Program-made: the position numbers and the translations under genes
Assembly: GCF_001187725.1 (NCBI RefSeq)
Contig: NZ_LGIQ01000005.1
Span: 135,024 to 199,023 of the forward strand
Reading direction: 5' to 3'
From: Brevibacillus reuszeri
GTDB taxonomy: Bacteria; Bacillota; Bacilli; Brevibacillales; Brevibacillaceae
DNA: 64,000 nt
In this document: positions 1-7,763 of the stretch, piece after piece
Layout of the letters: each line of letters starts with the position of its first letter
How positions within the stretch are numbered: position 1 is the stretch's first letter
The notes under the pieces: model-generated
Database searches by the model: none
Told to the model about the DNA's origin: nothing
The model's input: only the letters and a program-made list of their open reading frames with translations

Positions 1-1527
1 TTCCCAGTAACGAGGAAGCTCTGTTTTGGCAGGGAGTAATGACCGAAGCAAGGCAGGCTGTGAGAAAAGCTGCTGGTAGATGACAGGGGTGTCGATGAAT
101 TGCAGCACCCGAATGGACGCACGAACGGGCTGGAAATGCCGTTTGACAATCTTGGCCGCCAGCAATTCCTGTTCCCGGTCAAAATCGTCGAAGGTATCAT
201 CACGGAATTGCTTTTTCTTGCGCAGCTCTTGGTAAACGGCGGCATACGTATCTTTATCGAGCAGCTCCATTTCGTCCTCGACCCATGGCTTCGTTCGCTC
301 GCGTTGCTCCAAAATCTTCAGCTCGCCAAGCAATTTTTTAGCCACGAGATTCATTCGATTAGGAATGGGCAGATTGGTATCGAACGAGTAAAAGATGTCC
401 CGAATATGCTCGGCGCTGATCAGGACCTTGCCTCGAAAGATGATTGGGGAAAAGAGAATCCCTGATTGCTTGAGCTGTGATACATATTGATCAATCGCCT
501 GCATAAACAGGACGGACGACTTCATTTGAATTCCTTCCAGACGCTCCTTGTACCCGGGCAGCTTCATCGCAGTCAGCACGTATTCCATTTGCACCAATGG
601 GCTTTCCAGTTCAAACTGGTGGCCAAGCCGGTGCTCGGTATACTCCTGAAAGGTGGTTTGCTGCATATTTTCCTCGCCCAGCTCAGGTAAAACAGTCGAT
701 ACGTAGCTGTTAAACAGCGAATTGGGGGAGAACAAAACAATCTGGTCGGCGCGTAATATCTGGCGGTAACGGTAGAGCAAATAGGCGACGCGTTGCAAGG
801 CTGCAGAGGTTTTTCCACTCCCTGCTGCACCTGATACGATGACGAGTCGGCTGCGCTCGTTGCGGATGATGCGGTTTTGATCACGCTGGATCGTTGCCAC
901 GATGCTTTTCATTTGAGAGTCAGCCTGTTTGCCGAGCACCTCCTGCAAAAGCTCGTCGCCGATCGTAACACCAGTATCAAACATGTGGAGCAGGCGTCCA
1001 TCGCGGATGACATACTGGCGCTTACCGGTCATTTCCCCAACGACAGTACCGTTCGGTGTCTCATACTGGACGGGTCCAGGCGAATAATCGTAGTACAGAC
1101 TGGAAATCGGTGCGCGCCAGTCATACACGAGAAAGTCTTCTTCGTTTTCATCAAGCAAGGAGGCAATCCCCAAATAAATCGGAAAAGCGTGCTGCTCGAA
1201 ATCCTCCCGAAAATCAATTCTGCCAAAATAGGGAGAGTGCAACAATCTGTTCAAGGTTCGCAACTGATTTAGGGCATGGCGATGGATACGCTCTCGCTCC
1301 GACAATACCTCAGCTTGCTGCTTGATACTGGCGTAGGTTTCCACCGCTTCTATGGCATCCTCGAAGTTGACGGTGACATCATCCCAAAAATGCTTGCGGA
1401 TGTTGATGATATCAGCACCGACCTCGCCAACCTGCTCCCGAAGGCCGTCAATCCGCTTATGAATCTCTGCAATCACTTGCTCAACTCGTTGCTGCTCTTG
1501 TTGCCTGTCTTGGTCAGCCGCGTTCAT
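1..1527 (-). CDS. helD: HelD-type RNA polymerase recycling helicase/ATPase, 3' part outside window
   Basis: Superfamily 1 UvrD/Rep-like motor that, in the HelD family, binds stalled RNA polymerase and frees it from nucleic acid. I translated the minus strand directly. It opens with a charged N-terminal coiled-coil region (about residues 1-90) and reaches a Walker A motif, GAAGSGKT, near residues 232-240, followed by a typical SF1 segment. The start is ATG at 1527 with AAGGAG nine bases upstream. About 509 codons lie inside the window and the frame is still open at base 1, so perhaps one third (helicase motifs III-VI) is missing. Family members are near 770 residues. The assignment rests on the N-terminal architecture and the Walker A context. 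Confidence 0.88.
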   Translation of the reverse strand, partial: MNAADQDRQQEQQRVEQVIAEIHKRIDGLREQVGEVGADIINIRKHFWDDVTVNFEDAIEAVETYASIKQQAEVLSERERIHRHALNQLRTLNRLLHSPYFGRIDFREDFEQHAFPIYLGIASLLDENEEDFLVYDWRAPISSLYYDYSPGPVQYETPNGTVVGEMTGKRQYVIRDGRLLHMFDTGVTIGDELLQEVLGKQADSQMKSIVATIQRDQNRIIRNERSRLVIVSGAAGSGKTSAALQRVAYLLYRYRQILRADQIVLFSPNSLFNSYVSTVLPELGEENMQQTTFQEYTEHRLGHQFELESPLVQMEYVLTAMKLPGYKERLEGIQMKSSVLFMQAIDQYVSQLKQSGILFSPIIFRGKVLISAEHIRDIFYSFDTNLPIPNRMNLVAKKLLGELKILEQRERTKPWVEDEMELLDKDTYAAVYQELRKKKQFRDDTFDDFDREQELLAAKIVKRHFQPVRASIRVLQFIDTPVIYQQLFSQPALLRSLLPAKTELPRYWE

Positions 1528-1573
1528 GGAACCGCTCCTTTTTCTTTCCCCATTTTTGGTCGAAAGGTTTGGT

Positions 1574-1602
1574 TTGACAACCAACATCCGATGTGGTAAG
1601 AT
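1574..1602 (+). promoter_or_regulatory. sigma-A promoter, TTGACA-N17-TAAGAT
   Basis: TTGACA (1574-1579), a 17-base spacer and TAAGAT (1597-1602) form a near-consensus promoter reading rightward, with transcription expected to start near 1609. The minus strand carries TATAAT at 1606-1601, a likely helD -10 box with TTGAAA 19 bases upstream, so the two promoters overlap face to face. The rightward transcript would meet a terminator-like hairpin at 1738-1768 before reaching the next large gene. Confidence 0.6.
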
Positions 1603-1622
1603 TATATTGGAGATAAATTGTG

Positions 1623-1730
1623 ATGTTTCAAACTGTGTACCTAAAGACCAATTCCCATTTTAGCATAGGAAAGTTGGGCTTTCAACATGGTGGAGAACAT
1701 TTTTTTGTGTTGTTATCCATAATCACATGA
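1623..1730 (+). CDS. possible 35-residue small protein, or the body of a small RNA
   Basis: An ATG at 1623 (or GTG at 1620) preceded by GGAG at 1609-1612 opens a 35-codon frame ending at TGA 1728-1730. It lies between a near-consensus promoter (1574-1602) and a terminator-like hairpin that begins eight bases after the stop. The peptide would be basic and aromatic at first and hydrophobic at the end (FFVLLSIIT). Nothing in it is recognisable. The ribosome site would sit almost at the transcript 5' end, so a non-coding RNA of about 160 bases is an equally good reading. Confidence 0.3.
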   Translation: MFQTVYLKTNSHFSIGKLGFQHGGEHFFVLLSIIT

Positions 1731-1737
1731 AACCAGC

Positions 1738-1768
1738 CGGAGTGCCTGTATAGGAGCTCCGTTTTTTT
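1738..1768 (+). terminator. terminator-like hairpin after the small frame
   Basis: CGGAG (1738-1742) pairs with CTCCG (1757-1761), with GCC/GG pairs able to form inside the loop, followed by seven T. It would end transcription from the 1574-1602 promoter before the YheO-type gene, which has its own promoter at 1928-1955. Confidence 0.5.
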
Positions 1769-1927
1769 ATGGTTATTAGCGTGTGGAAGTTCAAGGCTTT
1801 TTGATTCATGCCAGAAAAGTTTATTTTAAAGCAGGTTTTACCGTATAAATTTTTATATAAAATTGTTCATCAATCCACAATGAAAACGGTTACTGCTTAT
1901 AACGATAGAATAAATTATATGAATTGC

Positions 1928-1955
1928 TTGAAAAATGTATCTATTCCCGTATAAT
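1928..1955 (+). promoter_or_regulatory. sigma-A promoter, TTGAAA-N16-TATAAT
   Basis: TTGAAA at 1928-1933 and a perfect TATAAT at 1950-1955 are separated by 16 bases and lie about 38 bases before the ATG at 1993. This is the obvious promoter for the YheO-type regulator. GGAG near 1980 is its ribosome site. Confidence 0.6.
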
Positions 1956-1992
1956 CAACTGTATCAGGATACGAGTTGATGGAGTGTGAAGC

Positions 1993-2646
1993 ATGGGCAG
2001 GCATATAGCCGAATTAAAGCGGTACATACCGGTTGCAGAAGCGATGGCGCTAACCTTCGGAAAAAACGTCGAGGTCGTTCTACATGATCTGAGTTCTCCC
2101 CAGTCTTCTGTCATTTACACCGTAAATAATCATGTCACAGGACGTGCCGTAGGACAATCGTTCAATCACCTGATCACGCAGGTTCTCCTGTCACAAAAGC
2201 TCAGTAATGATGTTGTGGCCAATTATCGTACTGAGACGGTGGATGGGCGTACGATCAAATCGACGACAGCACTGATACGAGATGTTGCAGGAGAAGCGAT
2301 CGGAGCGTTTTGTATCAATATCGATATTCAGTCGCTGGTAAACACGCGTGAGTTTCTCGATGATTTTATCCGAATGGAAGAAGAAGCAGTAAAACAAGGC
2401 GAAGTGGAAGTCATCGAAAATGTGTGGGAAATAGTAGACAATCTCATTACACAGATGATTACAGAGAAGGATGCAGATGACATGGACAAGAACGAAAAGC
2501 TACATATCGTTGGGTTCATGGATAAAAAAGGTGTATTTTTGATAAAAGGTGCACTGGAGAGAGTAGCGGCAGAATTAAAAATATCCAAAGTCACGTTATA
2601 CAGTTATCTGGATGAAATCCGCAGTCAAAAAAATGAGGAAGCGTGA
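1993..2646 (+). CDS. YheO/DauR-type PAS and HTH transcriptional regulator
   Basis: A 217-residue regulator of the YheO-like family. The N-terminal half (about 5-115) is the YheO-type PAS sensor domain, beginning with the usual Y-x-P-V-A-E start and a VVLHDL strand. The C-terminal 60 residues (GVFLIKGALERVAAEL, then KISKVTLYSYLDEI) form the HTH_22-type DNA-binding domain. The family includes DauR, which controls D-arginine use in Pseudomonas, so an amino acid related ligand is a fair guess only. It lies just upstream of an esterase and an M42 peptidase on the same strand, which it may control. Confidence 0.85.
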   Translation: MGRHIAELKRYIPVAEAMALTFGKNVEVVLHDLSSPQSSVIYTVNNHVTGRAVGQSFNHLITQVLLSQKLSNDVVANYRTETVDGRTIKSTTALIRDVAGEAIGAFCINIDIQSLVNTREFLDDFIRMEEEAVKQGEVEVIENVWEIVDNLITQMITEKDADDMDKNEKLHIVGFMDKKGVFLIKGALERVAAELKISKVTLYSYLDEIRSQKNEEA

Positions 2647-2754
2647 CCTCCCATTGTAATGAGTTTCAGGATGATCTGGGGTCACAGCGTGCGTGAAGAT
2701 AAAACAGAATATTTCGATAAAAAATATTCAATCCAGTATGAGGAGGCAGGAAAA

Positions 2755-3699
2755 ATGGGAGTACATCCACAAGTGCAGGCAGTGCTAAGCAGACTGGCAG
2801 AGCTGAATTTTCCTTCGATCGAGACAGCGCCCCTTTCCGAAATCAGAGAGGCGTTTTCCTATTCACGCACACAGATGAAGGAGGTAATCGCGCCTGTTGC
2901 GTCCATTGAAGACAGGACACTTGTTAGCCCGGATACAGAAATCCCGATTCGTATTTATACCCCAGAAGGACCTGGACCTCATCCTGTTCTCGTATTTTTT
3001 CACGGTGGAGGTTTTGTGCTTGGTGATCTGGATACGACGCATAACATTTGCCGCTATTTGGCATGGTCTGCGAATTGTGTGGTTGTCTCCGTCGATTATC
3101 GACTTGCTCCTGAGCATAAATTCCCGGCTGCGATGGAGGATGCATATTTCGCTACAAAGTGGGTGGCTGAAAACGCGGCGTCATTTGGGGGAGATGCTAC
3201 GCGGATTGCCGTCGGCGGCGAAAGTGCAGGAGGAAACCTGGCTGCGGTCGTCTCGCTACTGGCGAGGGACGGGGGAGGACCTGCGATTATTTATCAGCTG
3301 CTGATTTATCCTGCGGTTTATTTTGGTTTAGACTCACAATCTTGCATCGAATGCGGCAACAAATACAATTTGACTGTGGATGAGATGGTTTGGTTCCGCG
3401 ATCATTATTTGAACGGTCCTGATGATGAAAAGAATCCGCTTGTAGCTCCACTTTTGGCGAGCGATCTGAGCGGATTGCCCCCTGCTTTGGTGGTCACAGC
3501 AGAGTTTGATCCGATTCGTGATGATGGCGAAGCGTATGCAGCACGTTTAGTCGAGCATGGTGTAAAGGCCACTGCAATCCGTTATGAGGGTATGGTGCAT
3601 ACCTTTCTCAATTTTTCGGGAGAAGTAGATCAGAGCAAGACTGCTCTGGATGAGATTGCCGCGGGGCTGCGAAATGCCTTTTTGCCAGGAGAGAAATAG
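2755..3699 (+). CDS. alpha/beta hydrolase of the hormone-sensitive lipase type (esterase)
   Basis: A cytoplasmic carboxylesterase-like enzyme of 314 residues. The oxyanion-hole HGGG motif is at 83-86, the nucleophile Ser157 lies in GESAGG, and the acid and base of the triad are probably Asp252 (EFDPIRDD) and His282 (GMVHTF). The open frame extends upstream to 2659, but AGGAGG at 2741-2746 places the start at ATG 2755. The length is usual for this family. It follows a YheO-type regulator and precedes an M42 peptidase. The natural ester is unknown. Confidence 0.88.
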   Translation: MGVHPQVQAVLSRLAELNFPSIETAPLSEIREAFSYSRTQMKEVIAPVASIEDRTLVSPDTEIPIRIYTPEGPGPHPVLVFFHGGGFVLGDLDTTHNICRYLAWSANCVVVSVDYRLAPEHKFPAAMEDAYFATKWVAENAASFGGDATRIAVGGESAGGNLAAVVSLLARDGGGPAIIYQLLIYPAVYFGLDSQSCIECGNKYNLTVDEMVWFRDHYLNGPDDEKNPLVAPLLASDLSGLPPALVVTAEFDPIRDDGEAYAARLVEHGVKATAIRYEGMVHTFLNFSGEVDQSKTALDEIAAGLRNAFLPGEK

Positions 3700-3767
3700 A
3701 AAAAACGTCTCAATCGCTTGAAGAAGGACGAAAGAGAATTCATTTCTGGAGTTGGGGAGGGGCTTTC

Positions 3768-4844
3768 ATGGACGGATTGGAGCAACTGGGAAAACGGTTA
3801 GCAGAGCTGGATGCGATTCCTGGGGTGTCTGGCGATGAAGAACGAGTAGCTGCCTATATGCAAAAAGAGCTGCGCCCCTGCGTAGATGATTTCTATGAAG
3901 ATGCTCTCGGCAATCAGGTATTTGTGAAACGGGGAAGCAATGCCGAGCAGAAGATCATGCTCTGCGCTCATATGGACGAAATCGGATTTGTCGTGAATCA
4001 TATCGATGAAAAAGGATTTGTGTCCTTTTTACCCGTTGGCTATCATGATAGTCGCATGGTCATGAATCAGGTGCTCGCGATTCATACAGATCAGGGGCAG
4101 ATACTCGGGATCACGGGGAGCAAGCCTGCACATCTTGTATCCGAAGAGGAATCGAAGCTTGCGATTCCTATGGAGGAGCTGTATCTGGATGTCGGTACCA
4201 CGAATCGGGAAGCAACGCTTGCGCTCGGCGTTCAGGTCGGCGATTACATCACCTTCCACCGGAGGGGCCAGTTTTTGAATGGCAGCACGATGTATACGGG
4301 AAAATCCGTTGATAATCGAGCGGGCTGCACAGTGATGATCGAGGTCATGAAGCGACTCGCGGCGAAATCCATTGGTCCCACGGTATATGCGGTAGCATCG
4401 GTACAGGAAGAGGTGGGCTTGCGTGGAGCAGGCACGGCAGCGTACGCGATTCAACCTGATGTAGCGCTGGCATTGGATGTGGCTTTATCAGGCGGCACAC
4501 CAAGAATGGACGAAAAAATCAGCCCGATTGCAATCGGCAAAGGGCCAGTCATTTTGTTTTACGAATGGGAACCGAGCACGGGAGCGGGTAACAACGTGCC
4601 GAAACGGTTAACCCGAAAGCTGGTCGAAGCGGCAGAGCGCTATTCGATTCCATACCAGCGGGGCGTCGGTCTTGGAGGATCGACGGATGCGTATACGATG
4701 AGTATTTCTGGCAGGGGAGCGGTCACCGGATGCGTCTCTGTTCCTTCGCGCTATATTCATTCTGCGACAGGGATGGTCCAGCTGGAGGATATTGAATACA
4801 CCATTCAATTAGTCGAGTCGTTTATTGAGGGATACCAAAAATAA
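3768..4844 (+). CDS. M42 family metallo-aminopeptidase
   Basis: A 358-residue co-catalytic zinc or cobalt aminopeptidase of the M42 (PepA/FrvX/YsdC) family. Metal and catalytic residues are visible: His68 in AHMDEIGF, bridging Asp182 in VDNRAG, the Glu pair 214-215 in QEEVGLRG, Asp237 in ALDV and His331 in YIHSATG. GGGGAGGGG precedes the ATG. These enzymes form large tetrahedral oligomers that trim peptides. It is probably co-transcribed with the upstream esterase and ends at a terminator (4850-4889). Confidence 0.92.
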   Translation: MDGLEQLGKRLAELDAIPGVSGDEERVAAYMQKELRPCVDDFYEDALGNQVFVKRGSNAEQKIMLCAHMDEIGFVVNHIDEKGFVSFLPVGYHDSRMVMNQVLAIHTDQGQILGITGSKPAHLVSEEESKLAIPMEELYLDVGTTNREATLALGVQVGDYITFHRRGQFLNGSTMYTGKSVDNRAGCTVMIEVMKRLAAKSIGPTVYAVASVQEEVGLRGAGTAAYAIQPDVALALDVALSGGTPRMDEKISPIAIGKGPVILFYEWEPSTGAGNNVPKRLTRKLVEAAERYSIPYQRGVGLGGSTDAYTMSISGRGAVTGCVSVPSRYIHSATGMVQLEDIEYTIQLVESFIEGYQK

Positions 4845-4849
4845 TAAAG

Positions 4850-4889
4850 GAAGGTTGCTGGACGATTATCCTGCAACCTTCTTGTTTTT
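4850..4889 (+). terminator. rho-independent terminator after the M42 gene
   Basis: GAAGGTTGC (4850-4858) pairs with GCAACCTTC (4873-4881), nine perfect pairs, followed by TTGTTTTT. Confidence 0.85.
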
Positions 4890-4916
4890 GTATGGACCAT
4901 AGGTACGCTGTGTGCG

Positions 4917-5678
4917 CTAAATAAAGCTTGTTTTCCCGCCTGTTACGGGAATGACCGCCCCTGTTATGAAATCAGACTTCTCTTGCGTGAGAAACTCGAC
5001 GACCCGCGCAATGTCCTCGCCCGTTCCCAGTCGACCGATTGGCGTATTGTTGTTATCCAGTCCGGCGACATCTGCTATACTCGCTTCTTTCCATGGATGA
5101 ACGATATCCCCGAGATTGACCATATTCACGGTAATCCCATGAGGTGCTTCTTCAATTGCCAGGCTTTTGGTCAGCGAAACCAAGCCTGTCTTTGCAGCGG
5201 CATAGGCTGCCCGCTGTGACCAGCCAGGAGCTGTCTCCGCCAGATGATAACCGAAATTAATGATGCGCCCCCACTTTTTTTGCCGCATGAGTGGGACGAT
5301 GCGTTTTGCCAGATAAAAGACAGAGCTTAAATTGCCATCCACCATATATTTCCATTCGTCCAAATCATAGTCTACGAGATTTTTATAGTCAAATACGAAC
5401 GGTCCGGCATTATTGATCAGGACGTCAATGGTGGAAAATTGTTCGAGGGCATGATCAACGAGTTCATTTACATCGTCGATGCTCGCGACATCGCCTTTGA
5501 TACAGAGCGTTTTCACGTGGTAGTGCTCCTCTACATAGGTGGCTACTGCTTTAGCCTCTTTTTCATTTGACCGGTAGTTAATGACGAGATCATATTGATG
5601 CTTTGCCATTTCACGTACGATCCGATTGCCAATCCCAGTGGCTCCACCAGTGATTAAAGCTACTTTTCTACTCAACAT
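4917..5678 (-). CDS. short-chain dehydrogenase/reductase (FabG-like)
   Basis: A classical SDR of 253 residues. It has the TGGATGIG nucleotide-binding motif (10-17), NNAG (89-92) and the Tyr159-x3-Lys163 pair in YAAAK. The usual catalytic Ser, about 13 residues before the Tyr, is not in place: the region reads NFGYHLAET, so a Thr or His may substitute or the enzyme may be unusual. The start could be ATG 5678 or the TTG one codon in, since GGGTGAG sits very close. It stands alone on the minus strand, facing the M42 gene. The substrate is unknown. Confidence 0.82.
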   Translation of the reverse strand: MLSRKVALITGGATGIGNRIVREMAKHQYDLVINYRSNEKEAKAVATYVEEHYHVKTLCIKGDVASIDDVNELVDHALEQFSTIDVLINNAGPFVFDYKNLVDYDLDEWKYMVDGNLSSVFYLAKRIVPLMRQKKWGRIINFGYHLAETAPGWSQRAAYAAAKTGLVSLTKSLAIEEAPHGITVNMVNLGDIVHPWKEASIADVAGLDNNNTPIGRLGTGEDIARVVEFLTQEKSDFITGAVIPVTGGKTSFI

Positions 5679-5884
5679 CTCACCCTATTCTGGTTTCATT
5701 ACCATTACTATTATGAAGCAATGCTTTGCGCATATTCGATTTGGATAAAAAGAAATCGGTTTGCTCTTCCGTGCGATTCCGGCATAAAAGACAATTCACA
5801 TCTTACTTTATTACTTCATCCGTTAGCATAAATCCTTTTGCATAGAAGGAAAAGGGGATAATTGTACGCAAGAGAGCTGCGAGC

Positions 5885-5915
5885 AAAACAAAAAACCGCT
5901 CGCGCAAGCGGTTTT
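5885..5915 (-). terminator. terminator of the 5919-6542 gene
   Basis: Read leftward, AAAACCGCT (5915-5907) pairs with AGCGGTTTT (5900-5892), loop TGCGCG, and runs into a T-rich tail. It begins a few bases after the stop codon. Confidence 0.75.
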
Positions 5916-5918
5916 CCA

Positions 5919-6542
5919 TTACCCGAATCCAGGTTGTTCCCACCAATCGACGGAGAAAAAGAAGGACGTGGCTTCTTCCGACTGCGGCGCATAAACCATC
6001 AATGCCATTCCGGGGCCGAGAATCCATTGTCCATTTGCATGACCCTCTATCGTCGTCATTGGTGGAACGATACGTGTAGAGACTGCGATGCCCTCTCGCG
6101 TAATGTCGCCACCGCTACGGCCAAAGAGGAGTTGACCCTGTGCAGCCGGACAAGGCGGCGGCTGGACAAAGCCAGATGTCACCTGCTGCGAGGTTTTGCC
6201 ACCAACGATGGATTCTGCTTTTCCGAACCATATATGAATGGTGAGAGGCTGCGCAGAGCTGTTTGTGATCGACCAGTTTTGGACGTAGAGAAGAGAATGG
6301 GAGCGCAGTGGATTGCTCAAAGCTCCGAAGCCCTGATCGTTGTCATTGGCGACGATCCTTTCGGTTTGCCCCATGTAGTATTTGCTTTGGGACGCCATCG
6401 ACATGGCATAGGGAACGTGGACATTCATGGGTATTTGTTCTGGTGCAGGCGGGGTAGGAAAAGGATAGTATCCCATCTGCATGTATACATCTGGCATGCC
6501 GTAAAAGTAGGAGGACGGCCTGCTATAGGAGGGCTTTGTCAT
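5919..6542 (-). CDS. hypothetical protein, 207 residues (possibly DUF6143-like)
   Basis: I do not recognise this protein with certainty. It resembles, from memory only, Bacillota proteins labelled DUF6143. The first 50 residues are rich in Tyr, Pro and Met, a low-complexity segment reminiscent of spore coat or surface proteins. The rest (60-207) looks like a compact beta-rich domain with many Gly, Ser and aromatic residues and ends in WWEQPGFG. There is no signal peptide or membrane segment. AAAGGAG nine bases before ATG 6542 fixes the start. It stands alone with its own terminator. Confidence 0.65.
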   Translation of the reverse strand: MTKPSYSRPSSYFYGMPDVYMQMGYYPFPTPPAPEQIPMNVHVPYAMSMASQSKYYMGQTERIVANDNDQGFGALSNPLRSHSLLYVQNWSITNSSAQPLTIHIWFGKAESIVGGKTSQQVTSGFVQPPPCPAAQGQLLFGRSGGDITREGIAVSTRIVPPMTTIEGHANGQWILGPGMALMVYAPQSEEATSFFFSVDWWEQPGFG

Positions 6543-6700
6543 GGGCTAATGCTCCTTTTGGGATGTGCTAGCCCTGTAGTATATGGCAATCGTACAGCTA
6601 GGGTGCGGTTGCACGAAACACCTCGGGAGAAAAGATGTCAACCCCCGCCTCCAAAAGCACGCGAACCGCTTCTCTGATCGGCAGGCGACCCTTTCCTCGC

Positions 6701-6747
6701 AAAAGAAAAGCGCCCGAATCAACTGCTTTGTGCAGGGATTGGGCGCT
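6701..6747 (-). terminator. terminator of the DUF423 gene
   Basis: Leftward reading: AGCGCCC (6747-6741) pairs with GGGCGCT (6715-6709), followed by TTTTCTTTT. It starts 17 bases after the stop of the DUF423 gene. Confidence 0.75.
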
Positions 6748-6763
6748 CGCTTATGACATCATA

Positions 6764-7138
6764 TTAAGAGACTGATTTCCAAGCATGAATGGCGAGCAGG
6801 GCCCAGCCGATGAGGAACAGCAAGCCGCCAATCGGTGTGATCGCCCCGAGGACCTTGATTCCAGTCATAGCCAATGTATACAGGCTTCCTGAGAAGATCA
6901 GCGTTCCAGCGACAAAGCACCATCCAGCCCACACCAGTCCAGAGGATTCCGGATACCATTTGAGCAGCAAGGCAACCAGCACGAGAGCCAGGGCGTGTGT
7001 CGTCTGGTAGGTAACGCCTGTATGGAAGATCCCTATCGAATACTCATCCAGCTTTTCCTTAAGGGCATGGGCACCAAAAGCGCCAAGCGCAACAGAAAGA
7101 AAGCCGCTGATACTCCCAATCATCAAAAACAATTTCAC
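6764..7138 (-). CDS. DUF423 family small membrane protein (YwdK-like)
   Basis: A 124-residue integral membrane protein of the DUF423 family. It has four hydrophobic helices (about 4-22, 44-62, 66-86 and 95-115), the typical GAFGAHAL motif after helix 1 and an H-T-G-V-x-Y-x-T-T-H-A segment before helix 2. The function of the family is unknown. The start is GTG 7138 behind AAAGGGGAGTG. It is monocistronic, with a terminator at 6701-6747. Confidence 0.9.
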   Translation of the reverse strand: MKLFLMIGSISGFLSVALGAFGAHALKEKLDEYSIGIFHTGVTYQTTHALALVLVALLLKWYPESSGLVWAGWCFVAGTLIFSGSLYTLAMTGIKVLGAITPIGGLLFLIGWALLAIHAWKSVS

Positions 7139-7339
7139 GAGTGAGTCACTCCCCTTTTACATTCAAACCTACACCTGTGTCCGATATCTATTTTACCGTA
7201 ACTGGACTACCCTTGCCCAATTGCAATTTGATGAACGAGGTTTGGACTCGCGTACAGACCGCTTGTCAACTCCGGACATAAATTGAAGTATCACAGCGGA
7301 CACACTGTCAACCGCTGGGGCGGGAGGTGAAAAACGGAC

Positions 7340-7522
7340 ATGAATAAATGGCTCTCTCTTGCTGGTGGTCTTGTTGGCGGATACGCTTTGCTCAAAACAC
7401 CGTTGGATGGTACATTTCTGAACGGATTGAATCCGTTGGTTGATGGAATTGGCCTGATTGCCATGCTGGTCTTCTCGGGTGCTCTTATCTATACAGGTGT
7501 ACGCGACTGGTTCCAGCGCTAA
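7340..7522 (+). CDS. small hydrophobic protein, 60 residues, unknown function
   Basis: A 60-codon gene preceded by GGGAGGTG (about 13 bases before the ATG, a rather long gap). The peptide has two hydrophobic stretches (about 5-18 and 36-53) separated by a polar loop and ends in a basic-aromatic RDWFQR. It is probably a two-helix membrane protein. A strong terminator (7551-7580) follows, which supports a real transcription unit. I do not recognise a family. Confidence 0.6.
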   Translation: MNKWLSLAGGLVGGYALLKTPLDGTFLNGLNPLVDGIGLIAMLVFSGALIYTGVRDWFQR

Positions 7523-7550
7523 AAAGGGATGTATACCCGATTGCACAGAC

Positions 7551-7580
7551 AAAGGTGTCTCCTTAGGGGGATGCCTTTTT
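7551..7580 (+). terminator. rho-independent terminator
   Basis: AAAGGTGTCTCC (7551-7562) and GGGGATGCCTTT (7567-7578) pair over 12 positions, including G-T pairs, with loop TTAG and a T tail. It ends the unit of the 60-residue protein and insulates the agr-like cassette. Confidence 0.8.
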
Positions 7581-7680
7581 CCCTGCGTAAAAAAGACCAT
7601 GTTTTTTCGTATTTTTTCGCTAGATAAGTAGAATAGTCTGAATCTAGCTTTGTCAATTCTGCAACTTTTTGGTAAAAAAG

Positions 7681-7743
7681 TCATAAAATTATGATTTGGC
7701 GCCATCGTTCGACAGTATCTGTAAAAAATATACAGTATACTGT
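7681..7743 (+). promoter_or_regulatory. repeat-rich control region of the agr-like cassette
   Basis: This stretch holds three elements. TCATAA-AA-TTATGA is an inverted repeat (7681-7694). ACAGTATCTGT (7712-7722) and the perfect 12-base palindrome ACAGTATACTGT (7732-7743) share ACAGTAT and are spaced 20 bases start to start, about two helical turns. I could not place a convincing -35/-10 pair. The second palindrome ends only ten bases before the AGGAGG of the first cassette gene, so a bound protein would most likely repress. The regulator is not in the window. Confidence 0.5.
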
Positions 7744-7763
7744 GGATAGCTAAAGGAGGATTA

